DNA from: Flavobacteriales bacterium
GTDB lineage: Bacteria > Bacteroidota > Bacteroidia > Flavobacteriales > Flavobacteriaceae
NCBI GenBank assembly: GCA_004213995.1
Contig: SGZJ01000009.1
Span: forward strand, 1 to 48,150
DNA: 48,150 nt
Direction of reading: 5' to 3'
Of the stretch, positions 42,085 through 48,150 are shown in pieces. A program made the position numbers and the translations under genes. Positions within the stretch are counted from its first letter, which is position 1, and every line of letters begins with the position of its first letter. A model generated the notes under the pieces. The model saw nothing but the letters and a program-made list of their open reading frames with translations, did not search any database and was not told where the DNA came from.

Positions 42085-44427
42085 ATGAGATTATTATTAT
42101 GTTTATTGTTGAGTTTTATAGCTCATATTAATTTTTACGCTCAAAAAGCTAAATCAATTGAGCAACTTAAATCTATTGACTCCATAACTGTTAACATGAA
42201 AGTTGACAAAGGTTTAATAACTACGTATCAAAATAAAAAAAATGAATTATATTTTGAAATTGATAAAAGCTTGCTTAAAAAAGAGCTTTTAGTTGTTACT
42301 CGATTAGCTCAGATTCCTGCTGACTACTCGGGATATCTTAATGCAGGTTCTAAAACAGCGGAACATGTTGTAGAATTTGTAAAAAATGGACAAAAAATAT
42401 TATTAAAAGAGGTTAGCTATTCAAATATCGCTGATAGTAATGATCCAATTTCAATCAGTGTTTCTGAAAACAACTTTAAACCCATTCTGGCTGCATTTGA
42501 AATAAAAAATTCTGATGAAGATAGTTATTTAATTGATGTTACAGCTTATTTTATGTCAGACTCGCCAGGATTTAATATTATTAGATCCTATGATAAAGAA
42601 AATTATAAAATTGGAGGAGTTGATAAAAAAAGAAGTTTTATAGATTCTGCTAAAAGCTTTCCACAAAATATAGAAGTATTGCACACTCTTACCTTTAGCG
42701 CAAATAAGGCTCCAAGAAAAAATCAAACTAAGTCATTTAGCTTTCAGATTAACCATTCAATTATTGCTCTTCCAGATGATTTAATGCCTGTAAGATATGA
42801 AGATGAAAGGGTAGGGTGGTTTAGTACTGAAAAAATTAATTACAGTTCTAATGCTTTAAAATCAGATAAGTTTAGTATTGTTAGACGCTGGAGGTTAGAG
42901 CCTTCTGATTTAGATGCCTACAAAAAAGGAGTTATAGTAGAGCCAATAAAACCAATAGTATATTATTTAGATCCTGCAACTCCTATTAAATGGAGAAAAT
43001 ATTTTAAAATGGGAATTGAGGACTGGAACACAGCTTTTGAAAAAGCAGGCTTCAAAAACGCTATTATTGCAAAAGATCCACCAACTAAAGAAGAAGACCC
43101 TAACTTTAGTGCTGAAGATATTCGATATTCAACTGTTAGATATGTTGCTTCTACGACTAGAAACGCTGTTGGCCCTAGTGTGTCAGACCCAAGAACAGGT
43201 GAAATTTTAGAAAGTGACATTATTTGGTATCATAATCACTTGAGGTCTTACAGAAACCGGTATTTAATTGAAACTGGCGCGGCAAATCCCAAAGCTAGAA
43301 CTTTAAATACCCCCGAAGAAGAAATTGGTGAAATGATGCGTCGTGTTATTTCTCATGAAATTGGGCATGCTCTTGGACTTCCTCATAATATGAAAGCTAG
43401 TAGCGCATACCCAGTTGATTCATTAAGGTCAGGAAATTTTACTCAGAAATTTGGAATTGCAACATCAATAATGGATTATGCTAGATATAATTATGTAGCT
43501 CAGCCTGGCGATAAAAACATCAGGTTTGTAAGACAGCTTGGTCCTTACGATGATTATTCAATTGAATGGGGATATAGATATTTTGGTGATACTCCAGAAA
43601 ATGAAAGAGAAATTTTAAGAAAGTTTGTTGATTCTAAGTCATTAGATCCAATTTATATGTTTGGCGGTTATGGCAATGATCCTAATTCACAAACAGAAAA
43701 TATTGGAGATGATCCAGTAAAAGCTAGCATGTATGGAATTAAAAATCTAAAGATTGTAGCTAATAATCTAGAGAATTGGACTTTAGAGCCAAATGCTAAT
43801 TATGAAGATTTAAATGAAATATATGGAGAACTAATTTCTGTTTATAGAAGATATATTTACCATGTACATAGTATAATAGGTGGAATTTATAATACAACCC
43901 ACAATTCAAATCAAACTGGAGTTATAACATATTTAAACACTGATGTTTCTAAGCAAAGAGAAGCTTTATTATTTTTAGAAGATAATCTGTGGAAAACACA
44001 AAATTGGCTTATGAAAAAGGAACTTGTTTCTAAAATTAAAGGAGAAGGAGTTTTAAATTCATTCCAAGATTTACAAATTGGTGCTTTAAATAGATTCTTG
44101 AGTGTAAGTAAACTAAACAGAATGTTATCTGCTCAAGAATCTCTTTTAGGTAATGCATTGACCGTTGAGCAGTTACTACAAAGTTTATTTAAAGCAATAG
44201 CGACTAAGTCATTTGTTGAGGAGAATTTATTTGAACAAAGACTACAGCTTCACTTTGTAGATAGAATAAATTTACTAATGGAAGAAAAAGATTTAAATCC
44301 AACAATTAAGGCATTGTTAATGCAGCTAAAAAATGATTTTTATACATTATCAAAACGTAAAACGAGATTTGCATCAGGTAAGAAAAAAGCTCATTTCAAT
44401 TATTTAAAAAGTTTAAGTAATAATTAG
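42085..44427 (+). CDS. secreted zinc metalloprotease (DUF5117/DUF5118 type)
   Basis: A 780-residue protein with a signal peptide (MRLLLCLLLSFIAHINFYAQ). The N-terminal half (about 45-300) fits DUF5118/DUF5117, with ELLVVTRLAQIPADYSGYLN near the start and MPVRYEDERVGWFSTEK in the middle. The zinc site HEIGHALGLPH (His424, Glu425, His428, His434) has the extended metzincin form, with SIMDYARYNYVAQPGD downstream as the Met-turn. The C-terminal 200 residues are helical. It is exported and probably degrades proteins outside the cytoplasm; substrates unknown. It begins five bases after dnaE, so the two are co-transcribed despite unrelated jobs. Confidence 0.9.
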   Translation: MRLLLCLLLSFIAHINFYAQKAKSIEQLKSIDSITVNMKVDKGLITTYQNKKNELYFEIDKSLLKKELLVVTRLAQIPADYSGYLNAGSKTAEHVVEFVKNGQKILLKEVSYSNIADSNDPISISVSENNFKPILAAFEIKNSDEDSYLIDVTAYFMSDSPGFNIIRSYDKENYKIGGVDKKRSFIDSAKSFPQNIEVLHTLTFSANKAPRKNQTKSFSFQINHSIIALPDDLMPVRYEDERVGWFSTEKINYSSNALKSDKFSIVRRWRLEPSDLDAYKKGVIVEPIKPIVYYLDPATPIKWRKYFKMGIEDWNTAFEKAGFKNAIIAKDPPTKEEDPNFSAEDIRYSTVRYVASTTRNAVGPSVSDPRTGEILESDIIWYHNHLRSYRNRYLIETGAANPKARTLNTPEEEIGEMMRRVISHEIGHALGLPHNMKASSAYPVDSLRSGNFTQKFGIATSIMDYARYNYVAQPGDKNIRFVRQLGPYDDYSIEWGYRYFGDTPENEREILRKFVDSKSLDPIYMFGGYGNDPNSQTENIGDDPVKASMYGIKNLKIVANNLENWTLEPNANYEDLNEIYGELISVYRRYIYHVHSIIGGIYNTTHNSNQTGVITYLNTDVSKQREALLFLEDNLWKTQNWLMKKELVSKIKGEGVLNSFQDLQIGALNRFLSVSKLNRMLSAQESLLGNALTVEQLLQSLFKAIATKSFVEENLFEQRLQLHFVDRINLLMEEKDLNPTIKALLMQLKNDFYTLSKRKTRFASGKKKAHFNYLKSLSNN

Positions 44428-44477
44428 TAATATTTTTTTAATTAATTTTGATTTTTAACATATAAAATATAAAAGAT

Positions 44478-44798
44478 ATGGCATTGGAAATTACAGATAG
44501 TAGTTTTGAGGAAACAGTATTAAAAAGTGACAAACCTGTAATGGTTGATTTTTGGGCTGCTTGGTGCGGACCATGCAGAATGGTCGGACCAATTATAGAT
44601 GAAATTAGTAGTGAATATGAAAATAAAGCTATTGTTGGAAAAGTAGATATTGATTCAAACCAAGAATTTGCTGCCAAATATGGCGTAAGGAATATCCCTA
44701 CGGTTTTAGTATTTAGTAATGGTGAATTGGTAGATAGGCATGTAGGTGTAGCTCCCAAAGACACATATGCTGCTGCATTAGACAATCTTCTTAAATAA
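44478..44798 (+). CDS. trxA: thioredoxin
   Basis: A 106-residue thioredoxin with the active site WCGPC (29-33; Cys30, Cys33), the cis-Pro block RNIPTVLVF and a start at ATG 44478. There is no signal peptide, so it is cytoplasmic. It reduces protein disulfides, including those of ribonucleotide reductase. It lies 50 bases after the metalloprotease gene; no promoter match is visible in the gap, so it may be read from the dnaE transcript. A trxA near dnaE is a flavobacterial arrangement I recall. Confidence 0.97.
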   Translation: MALEITDSSFEETVLKSDKPVMVDFWAAWCGPCRMVGPIIDEISSEYENKAIVGKVDIDSNQEFAAKYGVRNIPTVLVFSNGELVDRHVGVAPKDTYAAALDNLLK

Positions 44799-44857
44799 CC
44801 ATTTTAATCTTATAAATTTATTTATTTTACAATAAATTAATAATTTATATAAAATTA

Positions 44858-44888
44858 TTTGTGGTATAAAAAATCGAGTGTATATTTG
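44858..44888 (+). promoter_or_regulatory. consensus promoter of the tRNA-Asp gene
   Basis: TTTG (44858-44861), a 19-base spacer, then TATATTTG (44881-44888): the full Bacteroidota primary-sigma promoter (TTTG, about 19, TAnnTTTG). The tRNA begins 17 bases after the -7 element, so the precursor has a short 5' leader. Confidence 0.8.
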
Positions 44889-44904
44889 CTCCGCTTAAAG
44901 CAAC

Positions 44905-44978
44905 GGTCTGGTAGTTCAGTTGGTTAGAATACCTGCCTGTCACGCAGGGGGTCGCGGGTTCGAGTCCCGTCCAGACCG
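44905..44978 (+). tRNA. tRNA-Asp (anticodon GTC)
   Basis: A 74-base cloverleaf. The acceptor stem GGTCTGG (44905-44911) pairs with CCAGACC (44971-44977), with discriminator G at 44978. The anticodon arm is CCTGC-CTGTCAC-GCAGG with anticodon GTC, and the T-arm is CGGGTTCGAGTCCCG. CCA is not encoded (GCT follows), so it must be added after transcription. The single gene has its own consensus promoter and terminators. Confidence 0.97.
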
Positions 44979-44997
44979 CTATTAAAATGTTGTGTTG

Positions 44998-45031
44998 CTA
45001 ATAGGTAAAAATTATCTATTAGAGGTTTTTT
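44998..45031 (+). terminator. intrinsic terminator after tRNA-Asp
   Basis: CTAATAGGTAA (44998-45008) pairs with TTATCTATTAG (45012-45022) over an AAA loop, 11 bp with one G-U pair, followed by AGG and six T (45026-45031). It lies 19 bases after the tRNA. Confidence 0.65.
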
Positions 45032-45044
45032 ACAAAACCAGTGG

Positions 45045-45090
45045 AAAGCTTTCCTTTTTCTTTTTAAGAAATCGGGATGCTTTTTTATTT
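45045..45090 (+). terminator. second terminator-like hairpin downstream of tRNA-Asp
   Basis: AAAGCTTTCC (45045-45054) pairs with GGGATGCTTT (45074-45083) with one mismatch and one G-U pair. An inner stem TTTCTT/AAGAAA (45057-45062 with 45066-45071) closes the middle. T residues continue to 45086, followed by ATTT. Probably a back-up terminator; the mismatch lowers confidence. Confidence 0.5.
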
Positions 45091-45395
45091 TAAATAACAC
45101 ATTTCAATCAATTAATAGTACTTTTGAAGCATATTTTATCTACTATAACGTTTTCGTGTTATAATTATAGAATTCTCAGTTATATCTATTCTTTAGTATT
45201 AATTAAATATTTTTTATTCGATTTTACTGTTTTTTATTGAAAAATTTAATTGTCATGTTCTAAATTATTGCATATGTGTTAATTTAGCGCACACTATTTT
45301 GAGTTATTACTAATTAAATAAAAGCTTTTTATTAATTCCTTAATAATTTGAAAACTAGTAAATATTCATAATAAAAATTATTTAAATAAAAATTC
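45091..45395 (+). other. gene-free stretch upstream of the SusC-type receptor
   Basis: No coding sequence is visible on either strand. It is very A/T-rich. TACTTTTG at 45119-45126 fits the -7 consensus but would give a leader of about 270 bases, and no -33 box is seen. A weak stem ATAAC/GTTAT lies in the region after it, near 45146-45163. I find no recognised riboswitch, tRNA or sRNA family. It probably holds the receptor gene's promoter and leader. Confidence 0.5.
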
Positions 45396-48150
45396 ATGAA
45401 AATATTACTTTTAAATTTATGTCTGTTTGTAGGAACAATGTTCTCTACTATTCAGAGCCAGAATATTTCTGGAAATGTAAAAGACTCTAATTCTATTCCC
45501 TTGGGTGGAGTTAATGTTAGTGTTGAAAATTCTAATAATGGTGCTGTTACTGATTTTGACGGAAATTTTTCGCTTTCAAATGTTAGTTCAGACTCTAATT
45601 TAGTATTTAGTTATCTAGGTTACCAAACAACATCTGTTGTTGTTGGTATGCAGTCCAATATTTCTGTTGTTCTACAAGAAGACCTAAGCGAATTAGATGA
45701 AGTTGTGGTAATTGGCTATGGTTCTCAGAAACTGAGTGATATTTCTGGCGCTGTTTCTACAGTTAGTTCAAGTGCTATTGAAGCAATAAAACCTGTAAGA
45801 GTTGAAGATGCTTTACAAGGTCAAGCTTCTGGAATAAATATTATTTCTAGTGGATCACCTGGCTCTAAACCTACAGTTTTAATTCGTGGTATTACATCTT
45901 ACGCTGGTAATTCTCCATTAGTTGTCATTGATGGTGTTTCGCAATCAATTGATGATTTAAACTCACTAAATCCAAGCGATATTAAATCTGTTAATGTTTT
46001 GAAAGATGCTGCTTTGGCTTCTATATATGGTGTTAAAGGAGGTAGTGGTGTAATCGTAGTAACAACCAAGTCTGGAGAAAGAAATTCTGATACTTCTTTT
46101 AATTTTAGTACTTCAGTAGGTAATCAATCTGTTGTTAAAATGATTGATGTTTTAAATGCAAGTGAATATGGTGCTATTTTAAATGAAGCTAGTATGGCAG
46201 CTGGAGAAGGTTTAATCTATCCAGATCTTTCTGGTTTAGGTAAAGGTACTAATTGGCAAGAAGAAGTGATTAATGATGCTGCAATTGTTAATCATTCTAT
46301 TACTGCATCTGGAGGTAGTGATAAAACATCTTTTTACGTTTCAGCTGGTTATTTAGGTCAAGACGGTGTCGTCGGTCCATCAGACAAATCTTTCTTTAAT
46401 AGAACTAACTTTACAACAAATATTAATACTGATTTAACTGATAAAACTAAATTATTAGTTAACACAAATTACACTAATATTAAAGGAAAAGGTCTTCCTG
46501 AAAATGGAATAAATAGTGTTCTTTCTAACTCACTAAATTTTGACCCAACGGTTAGTCCTTATGAAAATGGAAGTTTTGGAATTAGTGAAACAATTACTCA
46601 AGAAATAATTAATCCATTAGCTCAAATTGATAATACATATAACGAAGGAAACACTAATAAGTTAACTGGTAAGATTGAATTACAACATGATTTAATGGAT
46701 AATTTAAAAGTTACTTCTAGATTTGGTTATACATTTGTTGATATCTATAACAAAAACTTTATTCCTTTAGCATTTTATGGTAGTGGTCACAATGCTACAA
46801 ATGCTAATGAAGATTTAAGTCCTATAGTTTCTGTTGATGCAGAAGGTACAATTGTTTCGACTCATAATAGAATATCAGAATCTAAAACAAACTATTTCAA
46901 CTACACTTTTGAAACATATGCAAATTATGACTTTACAGTTAATGAAAATCATAACTTTCAAACGGTGCTAGGTTTTTCAATTGGAGAAAATAAAGGTGAG
47001 TATATAGGTGCATTTAATGAAGACGTTCCTTTTAACTCTTGGGCCTATGCAGATATCAGTGCTGCTACTGGTAATGCATCTCAGCAAACTTCAAGTTCTT
47101 GGCAGTATGTTGGTAGAAATGTTTCTTATTTCTCAAGGTTATTATATGATTTTAATGAAAAATACTACTTCTCTTTCACTGGAAGAGTAGATGGATCTAC
47201 ATCATTTGGTACAAACAATAAGTTTGGATTTTTCCCTTCTGCTTCTTTAGGTTGGGTAATTTCAAAGGAAGACTTTTTTGACGATGCTCCTTTAGATTAC
47301 TTAAAGTTTAGAGCTAGTTATGGGTCTCTTGGAAATGATAATATCAACCCTCAATTTGCACTTATTTCTACTTTTCCTAGCTATACTTTTGATGGAAGTA
47401 TAATTAATGGTTCTGCACTTGGATCTGTTCCTAATGAGGATGTTTCTTGGGAAAATCAAGTTCAGATGAACTTTGGAATTGATACTAGACTATTTGATAA
47501 TAAACTTTCAATAACAGTTGATTATTTTAAGAAAACAGTTGATGATTTATTATTTGCCCCTAATCTATCATTATACCTAGGAACTCCAAGTTTCCCAACA
47601 ACGAATATTGGTAAAACTCAAAGTACAGGTATTGATGCTTCACTTTCATATAATACAACTATAGGAAAAGACTTTAATATTAGTACAAACCTTAATTTCA
47701 CAACATCTGATAATGAAGTTTTAGAAATAAACAATGGAGATAAGTATATTTGGGGTGCAGGTTACGGAATTCCTTACACTCCAATTGTAAGATTTGAAGA
47801 AGGTTATAGTCCTGGATACTTTTTTGGTTATAAGACAGATGGAATATTCCAATCTCAATCAGAGGTTAATTCCCATGCTACACAAAATGGGGCAGCACCT
47901 GGTGACATAAGATTCGTTGATGTTAATGCAGACGGTATTATTAATGACAGTGATAGAACTGAAATCGGAGATCCATTTGCAGATTTCACTATCGGGTGGA
48001 ATATAGCTATAGATTATAAGAACTTTGATTTTAGTGTATTTACTTACGCTTCAGTTGGAAATGACATTTACAGGGCTTATGAGAGAAACTTAAATTACAC
48101 CAATCGTTTTGCTTCCACACTAGATAGATGGACTGGTGCAGGAACAAGTA
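45396..48150 (+). CDS. SusC/RagA-family TonB-dependent receptor (runs off the window)
   Basis: The ATG at 45396 opens 918 codons without a stop to the window edge. A signal peptide (MKILLLNLCLFVGTMFSTIQS) is followed by a carboxypeptidase-regulatory-like beta domain (NISGNVKDSNSIPLGGVNVS, about 23-105), the SusC bridge ELDEVVVIGYGSQK, a plug with ALQGQASGINI, IRGITSYAGNSPLVVIDGVS and ASIYGVKGGSGVIVVTTKSG, and then barrel strands. The visible end, RFASTLDRWTGAGTS, is near the C-terminus of most SusC proteins. With its SusD lipoprotein partner, expected just downstream, it imports oligosaccharides or peptides. The ligand cannot be told without the rest of the locus. Confidence 0.94.
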   Translation, partial: MKILLLNLCLFVGTMFSTIQSQNISGNVKDSNSIPLGGVNVSVENSNNGAVTDFDGNFSLSNVSSDSNLVFSYLGYQTTSVVVGMQSNISVVLQEDLSELDEVVVIGYGSQKLSDISGAVSTVSSSAIEAIKPVRVEDALQGQASGINIISSGSPGSKPTVLIRGITSYAGNSPLVVIDGVSQSIDDLNSLNPSDIKSVNVLKDAALASIYGVKGGSGVIVVTTKSGERNSDTSFNFSTSVGNQSVVKMIDVLNASEYGAILNEASMAAGEGLIYPDLSGLGKGTNWQEEVINDAAIVNHSITASGGSDKTSFYVSAGYLGQDGVVGPSDKSFFNRTNFTTNINTDLTDKTKLLVNTNYTNIKGKGLPENGINSVLSNSLNFDPTVSPYENGSFGISETITQEIINPLAQIDNTYNEGNTNKLTGKIELQHDLMDNLKVTSRFGYTFVDIYNKNFIPLAFYGSGHNATNANEDLSPIVSVDAEGTIVSTHNRISESKTNYFNYTFETYANYDFTVNENHNFQTVLGFSIGENKGEYIGAFNEDVPFNSWAYADISAATGNASQQTSSSWQYVGRNVSYFSRLLYDFNEKYYFSFTGRVDGSTSFGTNNKFGFFPSASLGWVISKEDFFDDAPLDYLKFRASYGSLGNDNINPQFALISTFPSYTFDGSIINGSALGSVPNEDVSWENQVQMNFGIDTRLFDNKLSITVDYFKKTVDDLLFAPNLSLYLGTPSFPTTNIGKTQSTGIDASLSYNTTIGKDFNISTNLNFTTSDNEVLEINNGDKYIWGAGYGIPYTPIVRFEEGYSPGYFFGYKTDGIFQSQSEVNSHATQNGAAPGDIRFVDVNADGIINDSDRTEIGDPFADFTIGWNIAIDYKNFDFSVFTYASVGNDIYRAYERNLNYTNRFASTLDRWTGAGTS

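Noticed and set aside
44905-44978. tRNA-Asp as the attachment site of an integrated element.
   Set aside because: No integrase gene and no repeat of the tRNA 3' end were seen; the following SusC-type gene is ordinary for the phylum.
45043-45054. The perfect palindrome GGAAAGCTTTCC as a protein-binding site.
   Set aside because: It is better explained as part of the larger hairpin with T-tract at 45045-45090; a lone 12-base palindrome is weak evidence for an operator.
47008-47190. A short open frame inside the SusC-type gene.
   Set aside because: It lies in another frame of a long coding region with clear SusC motifs on both sides.

Overview
The window is AT-rich chromosomal DNA from a member of the Flavobacteriia (Bacteroidota), most likely a marine species with a streamlined genome. 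The lineage call rests on several things seen together: families I know mainly from Bacteroidota (DUF3098, DUF3127, DUF3784, DUF4271, DUF4296 and DUF6252 proteins, a SusC/RagA receptor, a DNA polymerase III alpha fused to a proofreading exonuclease), Bacteroidota-type promoter elements (TAnnTTTG at about -7), weak or absent Shine-Dalgarno sequences, and gene orders familiar from flavobacteria (ftsX-DUF3098-uppP-truB; greA-HIT-histidine kinase). Genes are packed tightly. Many neighbours on the same strand overlap by 1 to 4 bases, and several convergent pairs overlap at their stop codons. I see no phage, insertion sequence, CRISPR array or defence system.

Layout. 1-2146: the start of ahcY (minus strand, cut by the window edge), then a 4'-phosphopantetheinyl transferase, a PnuC-type vitamin permease and a NadR-like kinase. 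2172-4442: a promoter, a TPP riboswitch and a TonB-dependent receptor, probably for thiamin uptake. 4444-7492: a small Rieske-like lipoprotein, greA with a hairpin leader, a HIT protein, a sensor kinase and an SSB-like DUF3127 protein. 7496-10494: a short-chain fatty acid transporter and two tandem PPK2 polyphosphate kinases. 10491-13113 (minus): ftsX, DUF3098, uppP, truB. 13191-16342: leuS and a small membrane protein. 16335-18179 (minus): a saccharopine-dehydrogenase-like enzyme and an Lrp regulator. 18257-19871: pckA. 19878-21300 (minus): DUF4271 and hemD.

21373-25250: polyprenol-phosphate mannosyltransferase, dihydroorotase, a DUF4296 lipoprotein and tyrS. 25255-26239 (minus): a LuxE-like acyl-protein synthetase. 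26337-29119: a PhoB/PhoR-like two-component pair, trmB and an alkyltransferase-like protein. 29154-31921: an iron-sulfur operon (Mrp, NifU-like, ferredoxin reductase, ferredoxin). 31918-35775 (minus): glutaryl-CoA dehydrogenase-like enzyme, DUF3050, SGNH hydrolase and, separately, a Rieske oxygenase. 35811-37156 (minus): rpsP with a 16-unit EEAPA/EEAVA tail, a terminator hairpin and rimM. 37226-44798: a lipoprotein, dnaE, a zinc metalloprotease and trxA. 44858-45090: tRNA-Asp with a consensus promoter and terminators. 45396 to the end: the first 918 codons of a SusC-type receptor, which runs off the window.

Most of this is housekeeping. The signals most worth following are regulatory: a terminator-like hairpin at the predicted first base of the greA transcript; an intrinsic terminator whose T-tract ends two bases before the rimM start codon; and a 9-base complement to the TPP aptamer's 5' strand placed just before the receptor gene. 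Next come a Rieske-fold lipoprotein with its two cluster histidines replaced, the expanded S16 repeat, and a run of three TTG-started genes. No new multi-gene system can be claimed from sequence alone.
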